Assembly: GCF_012933545.1 (NCBI RefSeq)
Contig: NZ_JAADJU010000004.1
Span: 1 to 64,000 of the forward strand
Length of the DNA: 64,000 nucleotides
Direction of reading: 5' to 3'
Source: Rouxiella aceris
Lineage (GTDB): Bacteria > Pseudomonadota > Gammaproteobacteria > Enterobacterales > Enterobacteriaceae
Shown here: positions 36,179 to 44,983 of the stretch, one piece after another
Numbering within the stretch: position 1 is the stretch's first letter
How the letters are laid out: each line of letters opens with the position of its first letter
Notes under the pieces: model-generated
The model's input: the letters and a program-made list of their open reading frames with translations, nothing else
Databases searched by the model: none
Told to the model about the DNA's origin: nothing
Translations under genes and position numbers: made by a program

Positions 36179-37475
36179 CGATATCCTCATCAGTAATGGA
36201 TGAACCAATGCCAGTTACATCAGCAAGCTCCCTAATGTCGGTCATGGCTGCCTTCTTCGACAGCAAATCCCGGTCATAAAGGGTTGATATAGCGGTGGCG
36301 GTATTAGTGGCTACCGTTGAACGGTCTACCTCGCTCATTTGCCACAGCGGATTAAATTCATAGGTAAAGTCGTCAGGTAGTCCCTCGCCGAAATTCGAGC
36401 GGTGAATGATGTCAAAAAGCATGCGCACTGGCCGGCGCAAACGGCGCTCCTGCTGTGTACCTACCGCATCGTAATAGTTGGCCAGGTCTGAATCGCCTGT
36501 CGAAAATCCCTTGGGTGATTGCCCGAATAGCCGTACAAGGGGTATCCCGGTAGCCCCGGAGATCTCCTCTTTGAATTCGGCGATTAAATCCGGCAAGCCA
36601 GCGAAAGAGTAAGAGTGCGTTTCAAACTGGTCCTGCCCATCAACGAGTGTTAATCCTTCATTGGTCTGGAATTGTCTGACCATCTCCATATTTTTCATCA
36701 GTGCATCTAATGGCTTGCCGCCCATCGCGATAATTTCCCGCAGCTTCGCGATTTTCATCGTTCGCAAGTGGGCCTTATAGGCAAGCTGTGCGGCCCCTAC
36801 GCTTGTACTATCGTAAGAAGTAAGGCGGTCAAAAATACGCTCAACAACCGACATCCCCCAGCCGTTCTCTGTTCGGGATTGCTGGTAGGGTAGCGTTACG
36901 CCATCAAAGCGAATCAGACGTGTGTGGTGAACTGTCCAGGCGGGCAGACCTTGTGCAGTGGTCACGATGTCGTAGAACTCGGGTTTTCCAAGGTCTGGAC
37001 CAAGGGTTTTAATCAGGCGTCCAAAATTCGGGTTAACCATCCAGCGATCCAGAACGATAAGCCCTTTAAAGCTATCTTTGCCTATTTTGTTCACGTCGAG
37101 TGGGGTTAGTGGGGCCTGGCCTTCAATCAGTATCAGCGCCATTGCCCCGCCGTAGAGACGTGACCATTTGATCGTATCGTTGAGACAGTCCCATATATTC
37201 AGTGCCTCAAACTCAGACTCCAATACACCGCTTCGTTTGGGGTCGATTTCTGACGTGATACGCACACCTTTCTTGGTCATGTCGTCGGCTATTGAGTCAA
37301 CCGCGGCACCAATGATCCAAGACGACCGGTAAGCATATTCAATCAGCAGGCGATTGCGGCTGGTGAAGTTTGCCCGATACGTTGATGCTGCATGCTGGTT
37401 CTGCTGCTGCATACCAACTTTGGCAACAAAGTTATCGTAGGAGTCAGCGGTGGCAATAGGTCTTGAGCGCGACAT
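36027..37475 (-). CDS. Portal protein (DUF1073)
   Basis: A 482-aa protein with the DUF1073 portal pattern: YRSSWIIGAAVDSIADDMTK near 50, FKGLIVLDRWMVNP near 135, ATGIPLVRLFGQSPKGFSTG near 315. It is followed by an acidic, Pro-rich tail. The same Pfam group carries an Acb1-like (anti-CBASS) name in databases; here size and context point to a portal. It overlaps TerL by 1 bp and the MuF gene by about 150 bp. Confidence 0.87.
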   Translation of the reverse strand: MSRSRPIATADSYDNFVAKVGMQQQNQHAASTYRANFTSRNRLLIEYAYRSSWIIGAAVDSIADDMTKKGVRITSEIDPKRSGVLESEFEALNIWDCLNDTIKWSRLYGGAMALILIEGQAPLTPLDVNKIGKDSFKGLIVLDRWMVNPNFGRLIKTLGPDLGKPEFYDIVTTAQGLPAWTVHHTRLIRFDGVTLPYQQSRTENGWGMSVVERIFDRLTSYDSTSVGAAQLAYKAHLRTMKIAKLREIIAMGGKPLDALMKNMEMVRQFQTNEGLTLVDGQDQFETHSYSFAGLPDLIAEFKEEISGATGIPLVRLFGQSPKGFSTGDSDLANYYDAVGTQQERRLRRPVRMLFDIIHRSNFGEGLPDDFTYEFNPLWQMSEVDRSTVATNTATAISTLYDRDLLSKKAAMTDIRELADVTGIGSSITDEDIDDAEDSPPPGAKDIGAKGPSEGDREPVSEKPTGDSARSGKDNSRWLRWFK

Positions 37476-39094
37476 TACTGGCCTCCTAACTTGTTCCAGA
37501 TATCCATAGTGGTATCCATTGGGGCATAGTTGATCATGACGGAATCCGAAAGGTTGGGTGATTTGGTCCCATCAGGCTGTTTATCGACGATGATTTTCCC
37601 AACACCGTTGATTGAATATGTTGGCTGGGAAAGCTCGATAATCAGTTTGTCGAGGTTCTTGATATTTGCGCTGATAGAAATGATTTCGTCCGGGTCATAT
37701 TCCATACCTTCGACGACAGCGCGATAGACGTTGCGGAAAAGCTTACGCAGGTGCCACCAGCTCTGTGCCTTGGCGTTTGCAAAGAAATCTTTATTAATTC
37801 GGGCTGGCTGGCCATTGTCGCCGGGCACGGCTTCATCATCCGGATCGAAAACAGAAGCACTGCCGCGAAATGGTGTGGCCAGGATGTAGCGCACACCTTC
37901 TGTTTTTCTCGTCTCGTTTATTGCTCGAGCATCACCGCGGACGCCGGCACCAAGTCCATCCTCGTCGAAACGAAACTCTTCCAGGCCATGCAGATCACAA
38001 AGCCCAAAGGCTTTCTCCGAGGTTTTATAGATGTCACTGCCAACACCTGACCACTCGTCAACATCGTTGAGAAGAAAGCCGTGGCGAGTAGAGAATGCGT
38101 TTTTATCTCGCCCCTCGTCTGCAACGTCCAATGCCCCACGGCGAATGCCAGTAGGCTGAATGCCGAGTTTAATATGTGCGTCGATAGCGGCTCTGATCCA
38201 CTCATTCGGGATCAGAACACCTTCAGCAGAGGCCGAGTAGTTCAAATCCAGCTCTTGAGCGACCACCACAGGGTTATCGATTTTGGCGCACTCTTTCGCG
38301 TACCAGGCTTCATCCTTGCGTGGGTCGCTGCGCCAGTGAAACGTAAAGACGGGGATTTTGCCGCCATGCCGCTTTTGTGCGAATGGGTTTGCCATCCCAT
38401 TGACCGACGAGAGATCTATACGGCAACGTGTGGTCTGTGACAGAGCGGCATCAATGAGCAAAGGCCGCTGTAAAAATGCAGCCTCATCGACCAGGTAAAG
38501 CGTGGTTCGGTCACCACGTCCTATATTGTCCCCCGCCTCGCCTTTGATAACAGCGCCGGTATCAGGAAACTCGACACGCATGTAAGGCGCGTGTTTTTTG
38601 TCGCTCCAGCTACCGCGGAACTCAACCGGCAGCGTCTCAACAAATTTACGAGCTTTCCAGAACAGCGCCTTAGGGTCGCCGGTGCTGTCCACATACTCCT
38701 CTTTGCGCGAACCAAAACCGATCACCATTTCTCGGTTAAACAGACAGAGAGAACAGGCCATGCCAATGGCGGTCCAACTTAATCCCATCTCGCGGCTTTT
38801 TTCGGTGATGCCGTTTTCCAAGTTTTCCCGGCGATCCATTATCCAGTGGATCCACTCCTCCTGTTTCGGGAAAAGTAAAAACGGGATAGTCACTGGTAGC
38901 CCATAGTCGATATTGCGAGGGTCAGTCGTCATACCCCAGTCGATAATGAACTGGGCTGGATTATCGCGGTAGAAAGCCTTGAGCGCCGGTAGCATTTCAG
39001 GATGCTGGCGGATACGCTGCAACCGCTCCATTCGCCATTCAAATACTTGCCGATAGTCCGGTTTTTTGAAGTCGAACGGGAAAGGGATCGGCAT
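37475..39094 (-). CDS. Terminase large subunit
   Basis: A 539-aa packaging motor. ATPase: deviant Walker [11 protein letters not shown] at about 98-107, Walker B LYLVDEA at 199-205, then a coupling motif [12 protein letters not shown]. Nuclease: D323 (GALDVADEG) and a second acidic site [14 protein letters not shown] near 392. It translocates DNA into the prohead and cuts concatemers. The packaging mode (cos or headful) cannot be read from the window. Confidence 0.93.
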   Translation of the reverse strand: MPIPFPFDFKKPDYRQVFEWRMERLQRIRQHPEMLPALKAFYRDNPAQFIIDWGMTTDPRNIDYGLPVTIPFLLFPKQEEWIHWIMDRRENLENGITEKSREMGLSWTAIGMACSLCLFNREMVIGFGSRKEEYVDSTGDPKALFWKARKFVETLPVEFRGSWSDKKHAPYMRVEFPDTGAVIKGEAGDNIGRGDRTTLYLVDEAAFLQRPLLIDAALSQTTRCRIDLSSVNGMANPFAQKRHGGKIPVFTFHWRSDPRKDEAWYAKECAKIDNPVVVAQELDLNYSASAEGVLIPNEWIRAAIDAHIKLGIQPTGIRRGALDVADEGRDKNAFSTRHGFLLNDVDEWSGVGSDIYKTSEKAFGLCDLHGLEEFRFDEDGLGAGVRGDARAINETRKTEGVRYILATPFRGSASVFDPDDEAVPGDNGQPARINKDFFANAKAQSWWHLRKLFRNVYRAVVEGMEYDPDEIISISANIKNLDKLIIELSQPTYSINGVGKIIVDKQPDGTKSPNLSDSVMINYAPMDTTMDIWNKLGGQ

Positions 39095-39311
39095 AGCGGA
39101 TTACTCGAATTTTGCATGAAAAAAGGGGGTTTTTAACATAATGGTGCTTACCCGCACCCCGCCGAGACCACTCAAGGCCGCCACGCGGTGAACCTGTTAT
39201 TTTTAGCAAACTCCTCCCGAAAACAGCGCAAAAAACACTGCATAAATCGCGCATAAAACAGGGGTGAATTTGCATAACGTTTTTACAGCGTGAACGCGGT
39301 ATTTCTCGCGG

Positions 39312-40106
39312 TTATCCCATCAATTGGCGGTATACGTCTGCGGCTTCGTCAGGGGTCAGGCTCGTTGTGTCGACATTATCCAGTTCCCCTACAGGTTTGC
39401 CGAGCTGCAGTTTCAACTTGCCAACCTCGAGTTCAACCTTTTCCGTTGTGGCCTCACGATAGCTGGTATCCGCAAGGGCCTTGTTCATGACCACGGTGGT
39501 GCGTTCGATGGACTCAATGCGTACCGTGTTACGCATCATGGCCTTTTCAGCGGCACCGATGCTATCCAGCAGAGCTTTCCTTGCGTCTGTGTCTTTGTCA
39601 TCAACGTCTTCAAGCTGCGTAGTCCAGCGCCCGATGTTTTCGGCTGCCACCAGGTTGCTGGCACGCAGGCGAAATAGCTCATCCTCAAGCGTCAGCGCCC
39701 GAGCATCTTCTGTGACAGCATCTGTCCAGAGCATTCTCCGGGCGTAGCCGCCATGTTTCAGGGCTGCCTGGTTGCCGCCCTGGAATGGGGGATGGTTGGT
39801 TACGACCTTTCGTTTAGGTTCGGGTTTCGTATCTGACGGGGGTTGAGTTTTCTCTGTTGCGTACTTTTCTTTTTTCTCACGCTCGACGCGGGATTGCTCG
39901 GTACGCACCTTATCTTTTTGCGTACCATTTTTGCGTACTTGCGTACCAGATTGCGTACTCGTTTTTTTCTTGCGTACCCAGCCGAGTTTAGCTGCACGTT
40001 TCCGTATAGCCCCTTCGGTTATTCCGTACCGCGCCGCAATGTCACGGAGGCTTTCGTTACCGGCACAGTAGGCTTTTTGTATCGCCTCCCAGTCCGGCGT
40101 TGCCAT
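39312..40106 (-). CDS. Terminase small subunit
   Basis: A 264-aa protein with an N-terminal helix-turn-helix (WEAIQKAYCAGNESLRDIAA, RYGITEGAIRKRAAKLGW), a long charged linker (about 45-110, rich in K, T, Q, E), and a helical oligomerisation part. It recognises the packaging site and loads TerL. 217 bp without a gene separate it from TerL, a stretch that could hold the pac/cos region. Confidence 0.85.
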   Translation of the reverse strand: MATPDWEAIQKAYCAGNESLRDIAARYGITEGAIRKRAAKLGWVRKKKTSTQSGTQVRKNGTQKDKVRTEQSRVEREKKEKYATEKTQPPSDTKPEPKRKVVTNHPPFQGGNQAALKHGGYARRMLWTDAVTEDARALTLEDELFRLRASNLVAAENIGRWTTQLEDVDDKDTDARKALLDSIGAAEKAMMRNTVRIESIERTTVVMNKALADTSYREATTEKVELEVGKLKLQLGKPVGELDNVDTTSLTPDEAADVYRQLMG

Positions 40107-40166
40107 ACTCTGTTCCTTTCTTTAGAGCCATTACGATGAGATTGCCCATTGTGATAGCAATAAAAA

Positions 40167-40182
40167 ACCGCCCGGAGGCGGT
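40167..40182 (-). terminator. Terminator before the terminase genes
   Basis: Minus strand ACCGCC TCCG GGCGGT followed by six T, right after the gene at 40190-40555. Late transcripts must pass it. Confidence 0.85.
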
Positions 40183-40189
40183 CTAGCTA

Positions 40190-40555
40190 TTAGAATTTCA
40201 AGTTACCAAATATTTGATTTGCTTTAATTTTCTGCGCTTCAATTTTACGGTCATTATCTTCTTTTTGTTGCTTTTCTCTGTCTTTTCGTGCTTGCCACTC
40301 TTCAGTGGCTCGCTCACATTGCGTATTTAGTTCGATAATTTGGTTCTGTATCTCATCGAGTACGCAACTTACGACAATACAATCACCCCTTACTTGCGCT
40401 CGCCTTTTTGACATTGAAAAAAAATTTGCGTGCGCACGTTCGAAATGTTCTATCCATTCTGGATCAGGCTGCCCATCTAACTTTAAATATCTGTCCGCGA
40501 CACCTGGCTCATAACTTGTATTATCACGATCAAGATCTATGATTCTCATTTTCAT
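40190..40555 (-). CDS. Phage protein with coiled-coil C-terminus, unknown function
   Basis: A 121-aa soluble protein (MKMRIIDLDRDNTSYEPGVA) with a predicted coiled coil from about residue 72 onward (IIELNTQCERATEEWQARKD and a KEDNDRKIEAQK stretch). It sits between the lysis region and terminase. It lacks an N-terminal membrane helix, so it is not an Rz-type spanin. Family not recognised. Confidence 0.55.
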   Translation of the reverse strand: MKMRIIDLDRDNTSYEPGVADRYLKLDGQPDPEWIEHFERAHANFFSMSKRRAQVRGDCIVVSCVLDEIQNQIIELNTQCERATEEWQARKDREKQQKEDNDRKIEAQKIKANQIFGNLKF

Positions 40556-40663
40556 CGCCTTACTGTGGGAAGTCTCTGCAATTATGGCGCGAGGTTGTGT
40601 GGAGTTAAAGAACGATTGAAAACATTATCGATGGCTCTCAATGAAAGCCACCTGTAATGCCAT

Positions 40664-41176
40664 TTACTGAAACTTTTGCAGCAACCCTGCGAACAGCTTT
40701 TTGCCCAGGGCTTCCAGTTCTTCAACCGGCAGCAAACCTACCGCACTCACTGTATCAATGACTTTTTCAAGGTCTTCAATACCGGCGCGCAGGCTACCCA
40801 CCAAATCCTTAACGCCAGAGGTAAGCACGTTGGTAGCCGCTTGAGTGGGTACCTGTGCGGTTGGCTCAATATTCGCAGCGTCAGGTACAGCCAGGAATGC
40901 AACCGCACCTGTAACGGTGGTCCCGTCGGCCAGGGTCGCGGTAACAGGGTAAGTACCAGGCTGGGTAGATGTGAATGTCGCTGTAGCTGCACCAGATTCA
41001 TCAGTAGTCAGGTGCGTTTCACTGAATGACAATGCTGCATCAGCAGACAGAGTGACAAGCAGGCCAGACTCAGGGTTACCAGTGACATCACCAGTAACGT
41101 TCACCTGCAGCCGGTTAGTTGTGACGCCGTCAGCAAGAACGGCGTAAGAGGCCAATTGGAGGGCAATAATAGACAT
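40664..41176 (-). CDS. Ig-like (Big_1) domain phage protein
   Basis: A 170-aa protein. Residues 10-95 form an invasin/Big_1-type Ig domain (VLADGVTTNRLQVNVTGDVT, HLTTDESGAATATFTSTQPG, YPVTATLADGTTVTG). Residues 105-170 are helical (GSLRAGIEDLEKVIDTVSAV). Phage Ig-like domains usually decorate capsids or fibres and bind surface glycans. The location between lysis and packaging genes is unusual. Made 11 bp after the Ala-rich protein. Confidence 0.65.
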   Translation of the reverse strand: MSIIALQLASYAVLADGVTTNRLQVNVTGDVTGNPESGLLVTLSADAALSFSETHLTTDESGAATATFTSTQPGTYPVTATLADGTTVTGAVAFLAVPDAANIEPTAQVPTQAATNVLTSGVKDLVGSLRAGIEDLEKVIDTVSAVGLLPVEELEALGKKLFAGLLQKFQ

Positions 41177-41187
41177 TCGGTCTTTCC

Positions 41188-41547
41188 TTATTTAGCCAGG
41201 GTTTTAGCAGCAGCGACCAGACTTTCCCACTCGGCCCCAATTTCGTGGCCAGCGGCGTGCAGGAGTGGCAGCAGAGCAGCCAGAACGTTTTCGACTGCCG
41301 GCACTGCCGCTTCTACTGCGGTGATGGTGTTTGACACGGTTTCCGCTGCGGCGGCGACAGGCGCGGCAACAGGGATAACGGTTGATAGAGCAGCTGCGGT
41401 TTGTGCAACTTCGGTAGCAATATTTTGCACTGATTGAACCGCTGCGCCTGCGGCAGTGAGCACGGCGCTGGTAGCTGGTTGGGTAGTCATCTCGGTAACC
41501 TTCTGTGATGGGGTAAATAAAGAGAAAAGTTTTTGGAGCAGGTTCAT
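41188..41547 (-). CDS. Alanine-rich small phage protein
   Basis: A 119-aa protein of very high Ala/Val/Thr content, mainly helical (AAGAAVQSVQNIATEVAQTA, VIPVAAPVAAAAETVSNT). The first ten residues (MNLLQKLFSL) are amphipathic. It lies between the endolysin and the Ig-like protein. It may be a phasin-like or membrane-associated protein; no family is recognised. Confidence 0.5.
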   Translation of the reverse strand: MNLLQKLFSLFTPSQKVTEMTTQPATSAVLTAAGAAVQSVQNIATEVAQTAAALSTVIPVAAPVAAAAETVSNTITAVEAAVPAVENVLAALLPLLHAAGHEIGAEWESLVAAAKTLAK

Positions 41548-41559
41548 TTCTGGACTCCT

Positions 41560-42189
41560 TCAGGCGGTCAGGGCTTTGAGCGCAACTTGATAGCGCGCCG
41601 TTCTGTCTTGCAGACCGTTATTACCGCCGTTAATCATCCGGCTAACCACCGCGATATTGCCCGAATAACGCAGGCAGCCGCGAGACGTGTAGAACCATGC
41701 TGCGGATAGCGCGGCATTAGATGGCTGCTCGAGCAATTCCGGCGTGGCCACCAGCTCGACACCAATGGCCTTGCCAGTGGTCATGTAATTATCAAGAAAA
41801 GTGGTCTGAATCAGGCCGCGCCCTCTAAATTTCCAGCCGTCTCCCGGCAATTTGTTGCCGAATCGGCCGTGATAGACCAGGTTAGCAATAGCTGTTTGGC
41901 GAATGGCTGGCACAACCTTTTCGGTATTAGACCGACCCAAGGTTTTAGCCTGGTCCATGGTCAATCGCTGCGGCACGAAGGTTTGAATCAGGCCAGCAAT
42001 CGAGTAATTGAAGGACTCAGTGGTTACTGAGAACCCATCTGATTCATGAGCGCACTGGGCGATAAACATGGCCTGGTCTTTTACTGCCGTAATGCCATAT
42101 TTCTGCATTGCAGCGCTGATATGCGGAAACCAAAGCGCAGCAAGACCGGCGCTTATACCAGCCGCCTGTTGAAATTGGGTTTGATTCAT
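41560..42189 (-). CDS. Endolysin, glycoside hydrolase family 19 (chitinase-like)
   Basis: A 209-aa GH19 enzyme: FIAQCAHESDGFSVTTESFN with catalytic Glu49, then NLVYHGRFGNKLPGDGWKFR and GRGLIQTTFLDNYMTTGKAI, and VSRMINGGNNGLQDR at the end. It has no signal peptide, so export depends on the holin. It cleaves peptidoglycan glycan strands. The start overlaps the stop of the upstream holin-type gene (ATGA). Confidence 0.92.
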   Translation of the reverse strand: MNQTQFQQAAGISAGLAALWFPHISAAMQKYGITAVKDQAMFIAQCAHESDGFSVTTESFNYSIAGLIQTFVPQRLTMDQAKTLGRSNTEKVVPAIRQTAIANLVYHGRFGNKLPGDGWKFRGRGLIQTTFLDNYMTTGKAIGVELVATPELLEQPSNAALSAAWFYTSRGCLRYSGNIAVVSRMINGGNNGLQDRTARYQVALKALTA

Positions 42190-42467
42190 ATTCGTCTCGA
42201 CAAGAGTTTTGCTGCGTTGCCGCGCGCCCGGATAACGAGAGCGGCAACGAGTAAATTGATAATGGGTGTGATTGGATGGGTGTCAGCATAGCGACCGAAA
42301 AGCCACTCAATCACAGTGCCGCCGTAGCCTAAAACAAGCAGGTAGGCCAGCCATGAAGCCCACCAGCAGTGCCGAGCGCCGATCTTGCGAAAGAACATCA
42401 GGCGCAGGCTAATCAGCGCACAAAGGAATGCATTGGCGATTACAAAGGGGTCTTTAGCCATTGCCAC
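42186..42467 (-). CDS. Putative holin-family membrane protein
   Basis: A 93-aa protein with three hydrophobic segments, about residues 8-25, 34-55 and 66-80 (IINLLVAALVI), and an Arg/Lys-rich C-terminus. Size, topology and placement between another small membrane protein and the endolysin fit a holin or antiholin. The start overlaps the previous stop by 14 bp. Confidence 0.7.
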   Translation of the reverse strand: MAMAKDPFVIANAFLCALISLRLMFFRKIGARHCWWASWLAYLLVLGYGGTVIEWLFGRYADTHPITPIINLLVAALVIRARGNAAKLLSRRI

Positions 42468-42825
42468 CCCCTTTGAATCTTCCGATCCAGTCTGTAGGCG
42501 ACTGTTCGTTAAGCCAGGTAAGCCATTTAATAGCCAGCGCAGAGACGATCACCGCAGCAAGCGAGGTCATTTGCTGCTTGTTGCCACCCGTCCATTGTGC
42601 GAGGCGCTCACCAGCAATACCGGCACCGAGAACGCCTACGATAAAGCTCGTCACGAAATAACAGGCCCGTCTTGCCAGCCGAACGTCGGATGCCGTGGCC
42701 ATGTAATAAACAGCGCCAGCAAACGCGCCAAAAACCACCCCGTAATCAGTCTGCGTTACCGCGCCAAATAATGTCGCCCCGCCCAATGCTATTGCTACGG
42801 CTGTACCCGTGGCCGGATCAGACAT
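42454..42825 (-). CDS. Putative holin
   Basis: About 123 aa from MSDPATGTAVAIALGGATLF, preceded by AGGAGG at 5 nt, which decides this start over a longer frame. It has four hydrophobic stretches (ATGTAVAIALGGATLFGAV, VVFGAFAGAVYYMATA, CYFVTSFIVGVLGAGI, LAAVIVSALAIKWLTWL). This is typical of phage lambda-like or P2-like holins. First gene of the lysis cassette; an unusual 14-bp inverted repeat lies upstream. Confidence 0.72.
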   Translation of the reverse strand: MSDPATGTAVAIALGGATLFGAVTQTDYGVVFGAFAGAVYYMATASDVRLARRACYFVTSFIVGVLGAGIAGERLAQWTGGNKQQMTSLAAVIVSALAIKWLTWLNEQSPTDWIGRFKGGGNG

Positions 42826-42871
42826 AAGCCCTCCTGTTTTTGTTGTGTCCTCCATTGAGGGCGGTTTTATC

Positions 42872-42946
42872 TCTTTAGTCGGTGCACCATCGAGTGGCAT
42901 GGGATTAGGGCATGAACCTGTCCATACCTGACGCACCGACTAAAGA
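42872..42946. repeat. Perfect 14-bp inverted repeat upstream of the holin genes
   Basis: Arms TCTTTAGTCGGTGC (42872-42885) and GCACCGACTAAAGA (42933-42946) around a 47-nt loop that can fold further. It is between a terminator and the holin ribosome site, so in the late transcript it would be in the 5' leader of the lysis genes. Confidence 0.85.
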
Positions 42947-42955
42947 AATAAAAAA

Positions 42956-42975
42956 GGCCACGCAGATGCGCAGCC
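42956..42975 (-). terminator. Terminator after the gene at 43015-43518
   Basis: Minus-strand stem GGCTGCGCA TC TGCGTGGCC (two G-U pairs) followed by six T. Confidence 0.75.
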
Positions 42976-43014
42976 TGAAGTGTGGTGCGGGCGCGGCCCC
43001 GCTTTGTTGGCGTT

Positions 43015-43518
43015 TTATTCTTTGCTGAAAATAGCTTTTGGAGTCGCCTTCTCAATTGCCCCATTTATCAGCGCCTTAATGGCTGCACTAACTTCAAAGA
43101 AGCCACCTGCTTGCGGGGATACCTGAAAATATGCAGTGTCATCACCGGATCCAACAGATGCACATAGGAAAACAGTTTCATACCAAATAGAAACACTAAC
43201 TCCCTGCCGATAACCACCAGTAGTGGGGTTATCGTCTAGCGTAGTAGCTATAACGAAGTTTAATTTATAATCTTTATCCAGCCCAATCCTAGGTAGGGGC
43301 GTAACCTCAAATTTTGAAGGCTCCTTCCATATGCCTAATTCAACATAGGGATATTTATGCCCCTGTGAACTAGACCAGGTCTCTGCGGGCAGACATAAGG
43401 ATTCGGCATACTCCTGAAAAAGCTTTCTAGCCATATCCTGTAAGTGGTCTTTCAACTTCCATTGGGCTTCAACTAATTTGAGATGTTTTGCCTTGAGGTC
43501 GCTAAATGTTGTCTCCAT
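43015..43518 (-). CDS. Phage protein of unknown function before the lysis genes
   Basis: About 167 aa from METTFSDLKAKHLKLVEAQW; a GGAG site lies 6 nt before this ATG, unlike the longer frame. It has a long N-terminal helix (about 5-40), then an alpha/beta part (KYPYVELGIWKEPSKFEVTP, LNFVIATTLDDNP, GVSVSIWYETVFLCASVGSG). No signal or membrane segment. It has its own terminator, so it may be separately expressed or be the first late gene. Unrecognised. Confidence 0.6.
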   Translation of the reverse strand: METTFSDLKAKHLKLVEAQWKLKDHLQDMARKLFQEYAESLCLPAETWSSSQGHKYPYVELGIWKEPSKFEVTPLPRIGLDKDYKLNFVIATTLDDNPTTGGYRQGVSVSIWYETVFLCASVGSGDDTAYFQVSPQAGGFFEVSAAIKALINGAIEKATPKAIFSKE

Positions 43519-43638
43519 GCTTTTCTCCAAACAGGTTTGTACGGGGATCTGCATAATAACTCACCTCTTCGGGAAATAATTTGATTCGACGGTGACGTTT
43601 CTATGTGGTTTGGAGATTAGACATCCAGAAACGCAAAA

Positions 43639-43658
43639 ACCCCGGCGGATGCCGAGGT
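43639..43658 (-). terminator. Terminator in the late leader region
   Basis: Minus-strand ACCTCGGC ATCC GCCGGGGT followed by five T. It lies downstream of the small secreted protein gene and may be a target for Q antitermination. Confidence 0.7.
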
Positions 43659-43817
43659 CTTAATGATTTTTCTTTAGCGCTCATCTACAGAAACGCCCAT
43701 GATTTAGTGAAATCGTGCCAAATTCGGACAAAATGCAAGAGTTGAGGCTGAAATGGCATAAATAGAACAAATCTTAGTTTAAGAAAACGTTATTCATATC
43801 TATGTTTGGGCAGATTA

Positions 43818-43979
43818 TCAGTGGACACCTTTGCCACCCGGGCGAGAGTCCTCTGATCTCCCACCGCATCGTGAACCATCTGATGCAGTATCGTTGTCAT
43901 GCTGACAGCTACCGGCAAAAGCCTGAACAGAAGTACCGAGAGAAAGCGTTACCAGAAGCATTGCGAATAATTTTTTCAT
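43818..43979 (-). CDS. Small secreted cysteine-containing protein
   Basis: A 53-aa frame starting MKKLFAMLLVTLSLGTSVQA with a classical signal peptide (cleavage likely after AFA). The mature part is about 31 residues, GSCQHDNDTASDGSRCGGRS then EDSRPGGKGVH, with two cysteines able to form a disulfide. The RCGGRSxxSRPGG ending recurs in small exported proteins of phages and enterobacteria as I recall, but I cannot name the family. It lies between Q and the lysis genes, in the late leader. Confidence 0.65.
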   Translation of the reverse strand: MKKLFAMLLVTLSLGTSVQAFAGSCQHDNDTASDGSRCGGRSEDSRPGGKGVH

Positions 43980-44091
43980 GGAATACCTGTGTGTAGTTAT
44001 GACTAAAGTGTGTCCACTAAAAGTATTCCATTAAGTTGAACTTTACCAATGAATAATCAGCTTAAAGGTGTGGTAACGACAGAAACGCAAA

Positions 44092-44110
44092 AACCCGCAC
44101 TTGGCGGGTT
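44092..44110 (-). terminator. Terminator after Q
   Basis: Minus-strand AACCCGC CAAGT GCGGGTT followed by T-run. It separates early/delayed-early transcription from the late region; the late promoter and Q site should lie between here and 43.6 kb. Confidence 0.85.
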
Positions 44111-44156
44111 CTTATAATTTTGATAACATATCAAATTAGACTTAAATTTAGCCCAT

Positions 44157-44843
44157 TTAGTAAAGTTTTGCAAGCATCTTCTGCGAATTATCTTTCTTTT
44201 GCGTCGATCGTGTTTTCGCCAATTCGTGTAATGCATCCCTATCTAACACCGAAAATATTCCCATGAAAGAATCCCAGTGATCTCGATAAGTGAAGTTGAA
44301 TGATTGTTTTGTTATGCCCATCATCGCCGCTAAATCTGCATACTGATAATTATCACGACCCATGATAATTTCCCTGTAATCCTGGGCGGCCAGCCACACA
44401 AGCGAACCTAGTTTTTCTATCGTCTTTTTGGATAGCGATTTAGCTCGGCTTAATTCGAATACCGCCCAAGCGTGTTTAACTATTGAAACCTGGTAATCAA
44501 ATTTAAGGTTGTAGCCATAGCACCATGACAGCCAAGCCAGCTGCTGCTCTGGCAAAACAGACAGCGCGCGGCGCCATGAAGCGGTACTAAACTCGAGTTC
44601 CATCACGAGCGGTATCGATGTGCCTTTTGCATGGCTTTGTTTGCCGGGTACAGGGGAATTCGTCAGCGTAATCTTTTTGCCGGTCACCTCGTCTATAACC
44701 ACTTGCCGTTTACGCGGATACCGGTCATTCGTGTATTGCAGTTGTTCCACCAGCGCTACCAACTGCCCTTTTGTTCGCCCAGAGAAATCAGCGGTTGCCA
44801 GCGTCAACGCGTCACGAATATATTGTAGATACTGATCATTCAT
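44157..44843 (-). CDS. Antitermination protein Q
   Basis: A 228-aa protein matching one group of phage Q antiterminators: YIRDALTLATADFSGRTKGQ at the N-terminus, MELEFSTASWRRALSVLPEQ near 82, AWLSWCYGYNLKFDYQVSIV near 103, and SLVWLAAQDYREIIMGRDNY near 150. Q lets RNA polymerase ignore terminators in the late operon, consistent with the several terminators between here and the tail genes. The ATG overlaps the stop of the upstream ylcG-like gene. Confidence 0.87.
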   Translation of the reverse strand: MNDQYLQYIRDALTLATADFSGRTKGQLVALVEQLQYTNDRYPRKRQVVIDEVTGKKITLTNSPVPGKQSHAKGTSIPLVMELEFSTASWRRALSVLPEQQLAWLSWCYGYNLKFDYQVSIVKHAWAVFELSRAKSLSKKTIEKLGSLVWLAAQDYREIIMGRDNYQYADLAAMMGITKQSFNFTYRDHWDSFMGIFSVLDRDALHELAKTRSTQKKDNSQKMLAKLY

Positions 44844-44983
44844 AAGCCGAACTCCCCTGACGCCCGCAAAGCCTTAACGTGATTTTTCATAATCCGGTAA
44901 TCCACCAGCACTGTGCCGGCGGCGCGAAATAAGCGGAGACGCAGCCAAAACCGGCGGCACTCGACTAACGCTTGCTGTGTCAT
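44840..44983 (-). CDS. ylcG: YlcG-like small protein
   Basis: A 47-aa basic protein, MTQQALVECRRFWLRLRLFR then AAGTVLVDYRIMKNHVKALR. This resembles the E. coli prophage protein YlcG (WGRLRLYRFPGSVLTDYRIL). It overlaps RusA upstream (ATGA) and Q downstream (ATGA), the same order as in lambdoid prophages. Function unknown. Confidence 0.7.
   Translation of the reverse strand: MTQQALVECRRFWLRLRLFRAAGTVLVDYRIMKNHVKALRASGEFGL

Noticed and set aside
36027-37475. Reading of the DUF1073 protein as an anti-CBASS (Acb1) factor
   Set aside because: The 482-aa length, the portal pattern and the TerL-portal-MuF order indicate a portal protein.
40190-40555. Rz-type spanin candidate
   Set aside because: It has a coiled coil but no N-terminal membrane helix and no nested Rz1 lipoprotein frame was seen.
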